Assembly (NCBI GenBank): GCA_946413265.1 | Contig: CAMKJU010000002.1 | Location: forward strand, 1 to 64,000 | Source: an uncultured Lentisphaerota bacterium | GTDB lineage: Bacteria; Verrucomicrobiota; Kiritimatiellia; RFP12; UBA1067 | DNA length: 64,000 nt | Direction: 5' to 3' | Shown here: piece by piece, positions 53,444 to 61,983 of the stretch | How positions within the stretch are numbered: the first letter of the stretch is position 1 | Layout: each line of letters starts with the position of its first letter | The notes under the pieces: model-generated | Databases searched by the model: none | What the model saw: the letters and a program-made list of their open reading frames with translations, nothing else | What the model was told of the DNA's origin: nothing | Position numbers and translations under genes: made by a program

Positions 53444-55057
53444 TCAGTAAGTCAGCTGGCTGCCGCCGATCGTCTCGCGCAGGATGGAGTCGCCCGGCAC
53501 GCAGTCGGCTGGGGCCGGAGAGACGTTGTGGAGGATGCCGGAGAGCCGACGCGCCTCGGCGAACGCGGCGTCCCACGGCTTCACCTGGTTCAGAAGTTCG
53601 TTCGCGAACGGCTTCAGCACGGCGAGCTCGTAGTCGAGCGCACTGTTGAACACGGCGTCCGCCTTCGCCTGGTAGGGATAGATCCATTTCCGCTCGCCCG
53701 CCACCACGTTCGGCCAGAGGCGGAACGTGTCGATCGGCGACATCCCCCGGAAGTGGAAGTCGCGCACGAGACGGCGCAGGAGGCGCGTATCGGTGGTCGA
53801 GATGCGGTTGCAGGAGTCCACCACGAGCTGCGTGAGCGCGTTGAGGTACACGCGGAACTTCACGTTGTCCGGGAGAGCCGCCGTGAGCGACGGATTGAGT
53901 GCGTGGATGCCCTCCAGCACCACCACGCCGTCGGACGGCAGGCGCGTCGTTTCCTTCGCGTCGTAGCCGTCGTGCTTCAGGAAGTCGAACTTGCGCAGAT
54001 GGACGGGTTTCCCCGCGAAGAGTTCCCCCAGGTCGGCCGCGAGGCGCACGTCGTCCACCGCCTTGACGGTCTCGTAGTCGAGGTTGCCCTCCGCGTCGCG
54101 CGGGTTGCGCGCGTCACCCACGAAGTAGTCGTCGGTGGAGAGAAGGAGCGGACGCAGCCCCACCACGCGCAACTGCGTGCAGAGACGATGCGCCGTGGTG
54201 GTCTTGCCGGCCGAGGACGGACCCGCGAGCAGCACGAGACGCACCTCGCCGCGCGCCGCGATCTTGTCGGCGATCTGGGCAAGGTCCTTCGTCTGCATCG
54301 CCTCCACCGTGCGCACGAACACGTCGAAGCGCTTTTCAAGGATCGCCTGGTTGAGGTCACCGAGCGTCTCGACGCCCGTCATGCGGCGGTGTTCGGCCTG
54401 ATGCCGGAATATCTTGAAGAACGGCGCGGTCGCGGGCACGCGGCGGAGTTTGTGCGGCGTCTCCGGCGGCGGCACGTTGAGGATGAACCCGCCGTCCGCC
54501 GGCAAAAGCTCCCAAAGGTCAAGCGCACCCGTACGCGGTGCAAGGGGCGTCTGGTTCAGCGCGCGGAAGTCCCCGCAGCACGAGAGCAGGACGGCCGGCG
54601 GGTTGCGGTGGCGGAGAAGATTGAGTTCGTCCACGCGGCCGAGCTTGCCCAGCGCCTCCACGGCGTTCTTGTAGGGGACAGGCTGGGCCGTGATCGGCAC
54701 GTCTGCGCGCACGAGGTCCGCAAGCGCGGCGGAGAGGCGCGCGATGTCGCCCGTCGCCTTGGCCGGACCGCGTGCCGGCGGCGCCCACGTGCAGTAGAGG
54801 GCCTGCGAGATCGACTGGCGCACGCGGAACTCCGATCCATGTGCCAGTTCCTCGGCGCACTTCGCGAGCAGGAACACGAGCGACGATCGGTAGATCTCGA
54901 AACCGTAGTCGTCCGCACGGGTGAGCGGACGCACCTCCGGATCGGCGAAATACGGCATCGCCAACGACACCACCATGTTGTTGCACACGGCGCCCAACAC
55001 GTCGAGTCCGTCCACCTGCGCCGGCAGCGCCTCGCCAATCGTCACATATTCGGCCAT
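53444..55057 (-). CDS. Uridine-kinase-like nucleoside kinase (two-domain)
   Basis: A 537-residue protein. The N-terminal ~270 residues resemble the threonyl-tRNA-synthetase-like extension found on some bacterial uridine-kinase homologues (VTIGEALPAQ at the start, then IFRHQAEHRRMTGVETLGDLN). The C-terminal domain has Walker A LLAGPSSAGKTTTAHRL, the DDYFVGDARNPRD substrate loop and LEGIHALNPSLT of the phosphoribulokinase/uridine kinase family. Start at 55057 with AAGGGGG upstream, two bases after the hslO stop. Substrate not certain. Last gene of the MurU-AmgK operon. Confidence 0.87.
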   Translation of the reverse strand: MAEYVTIGEALPAQVDGLDVLGAVCNNMVVSLAMPYFADPEVRPLTRADDYGFEIYRSSLVFLLAKCAEELAHGSEFRVRQSISQALYCTWAPPARGPAKATGDIARLSAALADLVRADVPITAQPVPYKNAVEALGKLGRVDELNLLRHRNPPAVLLSCCGDFRALNQTPLAPRTGALDLWELLPADGGFILNVPPPETPHKLRRVPATAPFFKIFRHQAEHRRMTGVETLGDLNQAILEKRFDVFVRTVEAMQTKDLAQIADKIAARGEVRLVLLAGPSSAGKTTTAHRLCTQLRVVGLRPLLLSTDDYFVGDARNPRDAEGNLDYETVKAVDDVRLAADLGELFAGKPVHLRKFDFLKHDGYDAKETTRLPSDGVVVLEGIHALNPSLTAALPDNVKFRVYLNALTQLVVDSCNRISTTDTRLLRRLVRDFHFRGMSPIDTFRLWPNVVAGERKWIYPYQAKADAVFNSALDYELAVLKPFANELLNQVKPWDAAFAEARRLSGILHNVSPAPADCVPGDSILRETIGGSQLTY

Positions 55058-55059
55058 CG

Positions 55060-56004
55060 TCAGGCCCCCTTCTCCGTGCGGCGCGTTGAGACGGTCCACG
55101 TGCGGCCGCACATGTGGCACGTGACGTCAAGCTGCGGCGGCAGCGCGGCGCGCTCCGCCTCGGGAATCGCGGCGAGCATCGCCTCCGCCCGTTCCGCGCT
55201 GCACCGGCACGCGAACGAAAGCGGGGTCGTGCTGCGCACCTCCGCGTGCGGAAGGCCGAGCTTTTTCAGGAGCGTGCGCGCGGAGACCGTTCCCGACGCA
55301 AGCGCCTTCTGCACCTCGCAGGATGCAAACGTTTCCGCCACTGCCTCGAACGCGGCGGCATCACCGTCGGGCGGACACTCCACGAGCGCCCCGCGTGCGT
55401 AGACGGGCACGCCGTCGTCGCTCGCCGCCGCAACAACGGCCGTGCGCACACGCCGCTGCAGCGACTGTGCGAAAAAGGCGTCGAGGCCCTGGGCGACGAA
55501 GGTTTCCGAGCGGACGCCTCGGCGAGGCGACCCTACCATCTGGCTCCCCTGGTAGGGCCCGCTCGCCGAGCGGGCCGAAAGGCCTCGGCGAGGCGACCCT
55601 ACCGCGACTGCGCCGGAGGCGAGGATCGCGCCGGGGATTGAGCGAATGATCTCGAAGGTGCCCGTTTCGCCCAGCACCTTCGCATCTTTCGGTGAGCCGA
55701 GTCCGTCAAAGTCGTTGAGGATCTTCTGCTTCGTGTAGCCGCGCAGGGTTCCTGCGGCGGTAGCCTCCACGAGGAAGCCGCCGAGCGGGCCGGGACAGTC
55801 GAGGCGGAATGTCACGGTCTCTTCGTCCTGCGACGTCTCCGCGCCGAGCAGCGCAACGCCCGCCAGCGCCTCGGCGAGGTAGTACGAGGCCGTGGGCCCG
55901 GAGAGGTGTCCTCTCGCCAACGCCCCCGCCGCCGCCGTGCAGTCGCACAGCACCACGGAAAGCTTTGTTGCCGGATCAAGCGCCTGTATTCGTTCGTCTG
56001 TCAT
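55060..56004 (-). CDS. hslO: Redox-regulated chaperone Hsp33 with in-frame palindromic insertion
   Basis: Holdase activated by oxidation. The 314 residues carry the four Zn-binding cysteines as CRC (in FACRC, near residue 258) and CHMC (near 294), plus the N-terminal substrate fold (GPLGGFLVEATAAG, GYTKQKIL). Residues about 134-163 are an insertion (GSPRRG...ARSASGPYQ...GSPRRG) encoded by three palindromic repeats, between ILASGAVAV and SETFVAQGLD, where the family has a turn. Start at 56004 overlaps the upstream gene's stop by 4 bp; the long frame to 56211 is a shadow. Confidence 0.93.
   Translation of the reverse strand: MTDERIQALDPATKLSVVLCDCTAAAGALARGHLSGPTASYYLAEALAGVALLGAETSQDEETVTFRLDCPGPLGGFLVEATAAGTLRGYTKQKILNDFDGLGSPKDAKVLGETGTFEIIRSIPGAILASGAVAVGSPRRGLSARSASGPYQGSQMVGSPRRGVRSETFVAQGLDAFFAQSLQRRVRTAVVAAASDDGVPVYARGALVECPPDGDAAAFEAVAETFASCEVQKALASGTVSARTLLKKLGLPHAEVRSTTPLSFACRCSAERAEAMLAAIPEAERAALPPQLDVTCHMCGRTWTVSTRRTEKGA
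55515..55603. repeat. Palindromic coding repeat family B in hslO (3 copies)
   Basis: Copy 1, CGCCTCGGCGAGGCG plus tail ACCCTACC (55515-55537). Copy 2, opposite direction, CTGGTAGGG plus GGCCCGCTCGCCGAGCGGGCC (55549-55576). Copy 3 as copy 1 (55581-55603). Copies 1 and 3 share a 20-base identical stretch. The block is 89 bp and keeps the frame open; copy 2 encodes ARSASGPYQ. Confidence 0.87.
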
Positions 56005-58208
56005 GTGTCGGATTCTCCGATGAAGTGGATGTCGAGGTCCTCGAGGGCGCTCAGCACGTTGGTCGCGTTCGCGTCTTCGAGCGCGTGCATGTCCTCGGCG
56101 GGGGTCTCCACTTCCACGGCGTCCGGATTGGCGATGCGGTCGAGGAAGGCGCGGCGGAGCACGTTCACGCGGCGCACATGGCGTTCGAGCGACCAAAGGA
56201 CGAAATGCCACTTCGCGAGAAAGCCATAGCGCGGCGGCAGATGCGGGTCGAATGTCTCAAAGGCGTCGCGCTGGATCGTGAACTGCCACTCCATCGCACG
56301 CAGGCGGAACTCGAAACCCGCGAAGAAGCGGTTGCCGAGGTCGGCCAGCGGCACCACGGGATGGCGCTCCGCGAAGGCGGCGAGCGTCTTCGCGTAGAAG
56401 GAGATGTAGAAGCGGCAGATGGCGTCGAGGTTGGATTCGGTGAGCGACACGTCCGGCCAGCCGAGCGAACCGCGCACGGAACAGCACGAGACGGACTTCG
56501 GCATGAGGCGGCCCGCCTCGATGTCGTAGCCGAACTGGTAGATTTCCTTTCCCGTGCCGTAGTGGCAGGTCTTCGCCACCGGGTCGTACTTCTTCATCAC
56601 GAGGTTCTGCGCGGCCGCGTCGCCCATGAGGAACGCGAGAGCGCTGACCACCTGCGGGTCCTCGCCCGCCTCCGCGCCGCCGAATTCGCCGGCCATCTGG
56701 AAGTAACCGGCCGGGATGTCCGCGAGCGGCTCGCCCTCGCAGCGCGTCCGGATGAAGTAGTCGAAGAAGTTGCGCCCTCTGTTGAAGCGGCGGCGGAGCA
56801 GACGGTACTGCGCAAGGCCCACGCCGAGCGCGGTAAAGGCCTGCACGCGGGCGATCACGTAGCTGCCGTAGCCGCGGCCCGACCGCGAGAGGCGCTTCTC
56901 CACGAGCGAGGCCACCACGGGACGGCAGTCCGACTTGTAAACAATCTCGCGCGTGCGTCCTTGCCCAATCACCAGTCCGTCTTCATCGTCCGCATCCGTA
57001 CGCAACTCGTATACATTCGCGTACTCCACGTGCTCGTCCTTGCTCATGAGCGCGCGGAGATTCGAGAGCAGCACCTCGCTGCGAGAGTCGACGCCGGGAT
57101 GGAACACGGGACGCCCGTCCACGAACGTCGCGCCGGGGAGCGCCGTGCGCCGGTCGTCGAACGCGGGCGTGGCGCCCTCGCCCATGACGGAGTAGATTTC
57201 GCCCGTCAGGTGCATGTAGAGCGTCTCGACAAAGGCGTCGGATCCATCGTCAGCCAATTCGGGACGCGTGAGGAGCGACTTGTAGAGCGCGTCGATTTCC
57301 GCAATGCGCACGGCCACAGCCTCCTGGGTGGTGCGCCGCAGCACGATCTTTTCCATCAGCTTTTCGAGTTCCGGCACGAGACGCGCGAGCGCCACGCCGC
57401 GCGAGAGGCCGAAAAGCTCGACCTCGTGGTGCCCGTGCAGCTTCGGCTGGCGAAGGAAGGAGGTGGCGTGTCCCTCGAACACGCTCGTCAGCTCGCGAAG
57501 CTGTTCGCGGAAGCGCGGAAAGTCGGTGCGCGCGAGTTCCGCGAAGGCGTGGAAGTCGGTGTAGGAGAGGAAATGCACGCCGCGCGAGCTGTGGTAGTAG
57601 GTCAGGTCGGTAGAGATGCGCTTGCGGCTCGCGCGGAGGGCCACGGACATCTCCCGCTCCGTCCACGCAAGCGGCTTGACGCGCCACTCCTGTCCCCGCC
57701 GGCGGTAGTGCTCGAGCGCCTCGCTCGTGCGCTCGAGCATCACCACGTCGCCGAGCGCGAATTTGAGCGTGCCCGTGAGCCAGCCGTCCAGCTCCAGCAG
57801 AAGGCGACATGGCACGTCGCGCTGCGAAAGCTCAAGTTTGCCGTCCACCACGTTGCCGCAGAGGATCGCACGCATCATCACGTCGCCGCGCTTAGCGACC
57901 GGGATGCGGGAAAGGTCCCAGAACTGTCCCTGGAGGAGCGGCAGCGCGGCGACGGAGTGGTTGCCTGTCGTGACCGTCATCACGTAGCCGCGCGCGCCGT
58001 GCCGCAGGTCGCTCTTGCGCGCGAGCAGCACGGAGGCGTGCGCGTCGAGGTCCGTCCACACGCCCTTCTCGAAGACGAACGTGTCGTCTCCGAGGTCGTA
58101 GGCATGGAAGACGCGCCGACGCCCCATCGCGCGCGTCGCCACGAGTTCTGGACGGCGCACGCCCTCGCCGCGGAACCGCGCGAGGAACTGCTTGACGGAC
58201 GACCTCAT
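56001..58208 (-). CDS. Conserved-looking protein of unknown function (735 residues)
   Basis: Not recognised. No signal peptide or membrane helix. Features: the N-terminal third is beta-rich (VFHAYDLGDDTFVFEKGVW, GYVMTVTTGNHSVAALPLL). A region about 190-330 is charged and helical. The stretch GDAAAQNLVMKKYDPVAKTCHYGTGKEIYQFGYD (about 540-575) looks like the N-x-x-x...D-x-G part of kinase-like folds, but a full kinase motif set is not visible. Cys pairs at SCCSVRG (about 587). ATGA overlaps with both neighbours tie it to the MurU-AmgK and hslO genes, so a cell-wall or stress role is plausible. Confidence 0.75.
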   Translation of the reverse strand: MRSSVKQFLARFRGEGVRRPELVATRAMGRRRVFHAYDLGDDTFVFEKGVWTDLDAHASVLLARKSDLRHGARGYVMTVTTGNHSVAALPLLQGQFWDLSRIPVAKRGDVMMRAILCGNVVDGKLELSQRDVPCRLLLELDGWLTGTLKFALGDVVMLERTSEALEHYRRRGQEWRVKPLAWTEREMSVALRASRKRISTDLTYYHSSRGVHFLSYTDFHAFAELARTDFPRFREQLRELTSVFEGHATSFLRQPKLHGHHEVELFGLSRGVALARLVPELEKLMEKIVLRRTTQEAVAVRIAEIDALYKSLLTRPELADDGSDAFVETLYMHLTGEIYSVMGEGATPAFDDRRTALPGATFVDGRPVFHPGVDSRSEVLLSNLRALMSKDEHVEYANVYELRTDADDEDGLVIGQGRTREIVYKSDCRPVVASLVEKRLSRSGRGYGSYVIARVQAFTALGVGLAQYRLLRRRFNRGRNFFDYFIRTRCEGEPLADIPAGYFQMAGEFGGAEAGEDPQVVSALAFLMGDAAAQNLVMKKYDPVAKTCHYGTGKEIYQFGYDIEAGRLMPKSVSCCSVRGSLGWPDVSLTESNLDAICRFYISFYAKTLAAFAERHPVVPLADLGNRFFAGFEFRLRAMEWQFTIQRDAFETFDPHLPPRYGFLAKWHFVLWSLERHVRRVNVLRRAFLDRIANPDAVEVETPAEDMHALEDANATNVLSALEDLDIHFIGESDT

Positions 58209-60130
58209 TCCTCTTCGCCTTCTTCACCGTGATGGTGGTGGTGGAACCGGCCGAGGCGGATGTCCTCCTTGGCGATGAGATCTTCCGCGAAGCCGCCGAG
58301 CGCGTCGAGGTCCGCCTCGTCAGCCGCCGCAAGCAGGTTCTGGAGCGCGGGCGCCACATGGCGTCCGAACTGGGGTTGCCCCACCGAGGCGAGCCGACCG
58401 AACGCGCCGAGCGCCTGCACGAGACGCTGCACCGCGCCGAACGCGAGCTTCTCCACGGGATAGACCCGCGCGAGCGAGGCGCGCGTCTTCTCGTCGAGCG
58501 GCACGTAGGGATCGTACAGAAGCGAGGCGAGGTCGTACGCGGCCGCACCGAGTCGCATCCCCTGAAAATCAATGAACGCGAAATCCGCCTGGTAGGACCC
58601 GATCACCGAGCGGGCCGCCTGGTAGGGCCCGCTCGCCGAGCGGGCCGGACGGTAAAGTACATTCGAGCTCTGAAAATCGCGGTGCACGAGCACGGGACGC
58701 TGGCGCATCAGCTCACCAGCCACGGCCTCCAGCTCGGCACGTACGTCCTTCGGAAGGGCGTCATAGCCAAAGCGCTCTTTCACGCAGTACGTCTCGAAGA
58801 GGTCGCGCTCCCAGGCGTAGAGCTCGGGACCGAACGACGGCTCGAGCTTCACGTCCTGCGCGAGCGCGAGCTCGGTGCCCTTCTCGTGCAGCGTACGCAA
58901 CGCCTTCACGACCGGCGTGTAGAGTTTCACGAGGTCGGCGCCGCGCCGGTTCGCGCGGTCCTCGAGCGAGTCGCCGTCGATGTCCTCAAGCGCGAGCGCC
59001 TTCTGCGCGGGCACGTCCGCCAACACGCGCGGCACGGGCACGCCGGCCTCCGCGAGGAGGCGTGCATGAGACGCGTAGCGCGCGTTCTCGGGACGCTTCG
59101 CGTCGTCGTACTCGATCGCGATCGCGCGGTCGTCGCCATGGACGAACCGCCAGAAACTGCGATCGCTGCCGCGCGCACCGAGGAAGCCGCACGCCACGTC
59201 CGCACGCGGCCAGCCGAGCGCGTCCGCAAGCGCCGCGAGACGCGGCGCGTCGATCTGGTCGAGTCCCACAAGCGCGGTGCGCTCGAACGCGCCGCCGACG
59301 AGTCCGCCCGTCACCACGCACCCGCCGAGGTCGGCGGTGTCGACGAGCTTCACGCCCTCGAACAGCACGTTCGGGTTTTCCTCGAAACGGTCGGGGTCAA
59401 GCGCGTTGTGGATCTCGAGATAACTTTCGAGCGTGCCGGCGTCGCCCCAGAACGCCTCTTCCTCGGTCACGCCCACCACGAACTTCGCATCCTCCATCAT
59501 CGCCTTCTCGTAGGCCTGCACGATCGTGGAGAAGCCGGACGGCGCCACGTAGTCAAGCACCTGCGGCGAGAGGAGCGCGCATCCGCAGTAGGTGTAAGTG
59601 CCGGCGTCTCCTGGCACGTCGCTCTTCCAGTTGCAGATGCGTCCCTCGGGGTCGGCCTCGACCGTGCGCGGGCCCTGCGTCTCGGAGAGCCAGCACGCGG
59701 CGAAACGGCCGCTCCGTTCAAAGGCGTCCACAATCGGCTGCGGGTCGAGCGCCTCCGCCACGACGTCGCCGTTCACGAGCCAGAACGGGCCGCCTGGTAG
59801 GGCCCGATCGCCGAGCGGGCCGTCACCGAGGAAATACCGGAGCGGGTTCAGCACGCCGCCCGTTCCGAGGATCTCCGGCTCCTCCGCCACCGTCACCTTC
59901 GCGCGGCCCTTGCGTGTTGCGACGAACTGGCGCACCTGCGGTGCCTGCCAATGGGCGTTCACGGCGATCTCCTCCACCCCCCACGACTCGAGCATGCGCA
60001 AGATGCGCTCGAGCATCGGCACGCCCCACACGGGCAACAACGGCTTCGGCCGCACTAGCGTGAGCGGCCTGAGTCGCGTTCCGAAACCAGCCGCCAGTAC
60101 CACGGCTTTTTTGATTTCTCCAGCTTTCAT
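58205..60130 (-). CDS. Fused MurNAc-1-P uridylyltransferase and AmgK-type sugar kinase
   Basis: A 641-residue fusion. Residues about 8-240 are a nucleotidyltransferase like MurU (VVLAAGFGTRLRPLTLVRPKPLLPV; WLVNGDVV with the metal Asp). Residues about 305-600 are an aminoglycoside-phosphotransferase fold like AmgK (catalytic LVHRDFQSSNVL, metal-binding FIDFQG, YDLASLLYDPY). In Pseudomonas, separate AmgK and MurU make UDP-MurNAc from recycled MurNAc. Palindromic insertions lie at residues about 103-113 and 494-514. The C-terminus carries five His (630-634) and acidic residues. First gene of its operon; promoter at 60160-60187. Confidence 0.88.
   Translation of the reverse strand: MKAGEIKKAVVLAAGFGTRLRPLTLVRPKPLLPVWGVPMLERILRMLESWGVEEIAVNAHWQAPQVRQFVATRKGRAKVTVAEEPEILGTGGVLNPLRYFLGDGPLGDRALPGGPFWLVNGDVVAEALDPQPIVDAFERSGRFAACWLSETQGPRTVEADPEGRICNWKSDVPGDAGTYTYCGCALLSPQVLDYVAPSGFSTIVQAYEKAMMEDAKFVVGVTEEEAFWGDAGTLESYLEIHNALDPDRFEENPNVLFEGVKLVDTADLGGCVVTGGLVGGAFERTALVGLDQIDAPRLAALADALGWPRADVACGFLGARGSDRSFWRFVHGDDRAIAIEYDDAKRPENARYASHARLLAEAGVPVPRVLADVPAQKALALEDIDGDSLEDRANRRGADLVKLYTPVVKALRTLHEKGTELALAQDVKLEPSFGPELYAWERDLFETYCVKERFGYDALPKDVRAELEAVAGELMRQRPVLVHRDFQSSNVLYRPARSASGPYQAARSVIGSYQADFAFIDFQGMRLGAAAYDLASLLYDPYVPLDEKTRASLARVYPVEKLAFGAVQRLVQALGAFGRLASVGQPQFGRHVAPALQNLLAAADEADLDALGGFAEDLIAKEDIRLGRFHHHHHGEEGEEE
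58589..58648. repeat. Palindromic coding repeat family B in the kinase domain (2 x 30 bp)
   Basis: Two 30-bp units (58589-58618, 58619-58648), each CTGGTAGGR then a GC palindrome. In the coding direction they encode ARSVIGSYQA and ARSASGPYQA. They lie between the catalytic HRDFQSSNVL and the metal-binding FIDFQG strand, a loop position. The second unit matches hslO copy 2 over 28 bases. Confidence 0.88.
59793..59822. repeat. Palindromic coding repeat family B in the uridylyltransferase domain
   Basis: Single copy CTGGTAGGG-CCCGATCGCCGAGCGGGCC. It is read in another frame than the other copies, giving GPLGDRALPG, yet the total insertion stays in phase. It sits between RYFLG and PFWLVNGDV of the nucleotidyltransferase fold. 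Confidence 0.83.
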
Positions 60131-60159
60131 CTAATCCTCGACACTTTTCCGTGGCGATG

Positions 60160-60187
60160 ATTATACCACATTTTTCACTTTTCTCAA
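60160..60187 (-). promoter_or_regulatory. Promoter of the MurU-AmgK operon
   Basis: Minus strand -35 TTGAGA (60182-60187), 16-bp spacer, -10 TATAAT (60160-60165), about 30 bases ahead of the ATG at 60130. Confidence 0.65.
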
Positions 60188-60214
60188 TGCCGCTTATGGT
60201 AAAATCGGCATGGG

Positions 60215-60940
60215 TCAGCTAAACTTCAGCTTGAAGACCATCTTGAGGGATTCGACGGCGATGGAGCCGGAAATCTTCGATGCGCCGGCGCGGCGTTCGG
60301 AGAAGGTGATGGGAACCTCGACGAGCTTCAGGCCCGCCTTCCACATTCGGTAGTTCATTTCCATCTGGAACGAGTAGCCGAAGGACTTGATCGACGAGAA
60401 GTCGCCGAGCAATTCAAGCGCGCGGCGCGTGAAACACTTGAACCCGCCCGTGGGGTCCTTCACCGGAACGCCGAGCATTAAGCGGATGAAGATGCCGCCC
60501 GCGCGAGAGATGAGCCAGCGGCGGAAAGGCCAGCCCACGCACTTGCCGCCCTTCACATAGCGCGAGCCGATGGCGACGTCCGCTCCGCCCTCCTGGTAGG
60601 GCGGTCGCCCCGTGACCGCCGCAAGCAAGCGCGGAACGTCCTTCGGATCGTGCGAGAAGTCGCAGTCCATCTCGATGACGTGCGTCGCCCCCATCCGCAG
60701 GGCCTCGGCGAATCCAGCCACGTATGCGCGACCGAGACCTTCCTTCTTTTCGCGGTGCATCACGTGGACGCGTGCCTCGCGCGCACAGATTGAGTCGATC
60801 ACCGCGCCAGTGCCATCCGGCGAGTTGTCGTCGAGGAACAGCAACTGCCCCTCCGGCGGCAACACCGCGAGAACTGTGGCGGCCATGGCCTCCACGTTCT
60901 CGCGTTCGTTGTAAGTCGGTATGACGACGACTGGTTTCAT
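60215..60940 (-). CDS. Polyprenol-phosphate mannosyltransferase-like GT2
   Basis: A 241-residue GT2 glycosyltransferase of the Dpm1 type, moving a hexose (probably mannose) from GDP-sugar to a polyprenyl phosphate. Motifs: PTYNERENV (8-16), DDNSPDGTG (36-44), EMDCDFSHDP with the metal D-x-D, GSRYVKGG and SFGYSFQMEM. No C-terminal membrane helix, so it is the single-domain form. Residues about 106-116 (TGRPPYQEGG) are encoded by a palindromic repeat. The ATG overlaps the lpxD stop by 4 bp; last gene of the bamA-skp-lpxD run. Confidence 0.92.
   Translation of the reverse strand: MKPVVVIPTYNERENVEAMAATVLAVLPPEGQLLFLDDNSPDGTGAVIDSICAREARVHVMHREKKEGLGRAYVAGFAEALRMGATHVIEMDCDFSHDPKDVPRLLAAVTGRPPYQEGGADVAIGSRYVKGGKCVGWPFRRWLISRAGGIFIRLMLGVPVKDPTGGFKCFTRRALELLGDFSSIKSFGYSFQMEMNYRMWKAGLKLVEVPITFSERRAGASKISGSIAVESLKMVFKLKFS
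60592..60622. repeat. Palindromic coding repeat family B, variant, in the GT2 gene
   Basis: CCTGGTAGG then GGCGGTC-GCCCCGT-GACCGCC (7-bp stem). The stem sequence differs from the other copies, but the GGTAGGG tail and the coded PYQ are kept. It lies between LLAA and ADVAIGSRY of the fold, before the conserved GSRY motif. Confidence 0.75.
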
Positions 60941-61983
60941 GCAGGCCCTGTCGTGCCGGCAAGTTTGGCGACGTCCTGCTTGAGAGCCTTGACGTCTTGA
61001 CGGAGCTTCATGATCATCTTCGGCGCGAGGGTGATGGCCGCAACGTTCTTGAGCGACGTGGCAGGAGTGCCCACTACGTACTTCTCGCTGCCGTCGAGCG
61101 ACTGCGGCACGCCCGCCTGCGGGCCCACCTGCACGCCGTCCGCGATCTTGATGTGCCCAGAGATGCCGGCCTGCGCCCAGATGAGGCAGCCCGTGCCGAT
61201 CTGCGTGGAACCCGCCACGCCCGCCTGCGCGATGATGCCGGAGTAACCGGCCACCTTAACGTTGTGTCCGATCTGCACCAGATTGTCGATCTTCGTCATC
61301 GGCCCGATGTAGGTGCGGCCGATGCGCGCGCGGTCAATCGTGGTGTTCGACCCGATCTCCACGCCGTCGCCGAGCTCCACGATGCCGAGCTGCGGAATCT
61401 TCTCGATCTTAGGAAGTCCGTTCTCCATCGTCGTGTTGTAGCCGTAGCCGTCGCCGCCGAGGCGTACGCCGCAGTGCAGGATCACGCCCTTGCCGAGCTT
61501 CGTGCCCTCGCGCAGAGTCACCTGCGGATAGATGTGCGTACCGGCGCCGACAGTGCAGTTCTCACCGATGAAAACCTGCGCCTCGATCACGCAGCCGTCG
61601 CCGATCTCCGAGCCCTTCTCGATGATCGTGTACGCGCCCACATGGACGTTCGCGCCGAGGCGCACCGACGGATCGATGATGGCTGTGGGGTGGACGCCCG
61701 GCGCACGCACGGGGGCGGGCGGGGCGAAGATCTCTGCGGCGGCCATGCAGGCGTGATTTGGGTCCGCCACGCGGATGATGGCACACGGTGCGCCATGCGT
61801 CCAGTCCGGCGGCAGGAGAATTGCGGACGCCTTCGTGGCCTGCACGAGCGGAACGTGTTTCGCGTCCTTGCAGAAAGAGAGATCGCCCGGGCGGGCCTCC
61901 TCGAGGCCCGCGCAGGCAGCGAGCTCTACGTCGTCCCCCTCGAGGACTCCGCCGAGCCGTGCGGCTAGGTCACTTGCCCGCAT
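60937..61983 (-). CDS. lpxD: UDP-3-O-acyl-glucosamine N-acyltransferase
   Basis: Third step of lipid A synthesis, adding an acyl chain from ACP. The 348 residues have the N-terminal uridine-binding domain (LPPDWTHGAPCAIIRVADPNHA) and left-handed beta-helix hexapeptide repeats (about 100-310; VRLGANVHVGAYTIIEKGSEIGDGCVIE). The catalytic His is in DNLVQIGHNVKV, and there is a C-terminal helical extension. Start at 61983 overlaps the skp stop by 14 bp; the frame extending to 62160 lies inside skp. Confidence 0.96.
   Translation of the reverse strand: MRASDLAARLGGVLEGDDVELAACAGLEEARPGDLSFCKDAKHVPLVQATKASAILLPPDWTHGAPCAIIRVADPNHACMAAAEIFAPPAPVRAPGVHPTAIIDPSVRLGANVHVGAYTIIEKGSEIGDGCVIEAQVFIGENCTVGAGTHIYPQVTLREGTKLGKGVILHCGVRLGGDGYGYNTTMENGLPKIEKIPQLGIVELGDGVEIGSNTTIDRARIGRTYIGPMTKIDNLVQIGHNVKVAGYSGIIAQAGVAGSTQIGTGCLIWAQAGISGHIKIADGVQVGPQAGVPQSLDGSEKYVVGTPATSLKNVAAITLAPKMIMKLRQDVKALKQDVAKLAGTTGPA

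Noticed and set aside
55809-58232. Plus-strand frame of 807 codons opposite the unknown 735-residue gene
   Set aside because: It mirrors the minus-strand genes in GC-rich DNA, has Arg/His/Glu/Val-rich content typical of antisense frames, no ribosome-binding site and spans two real genes.
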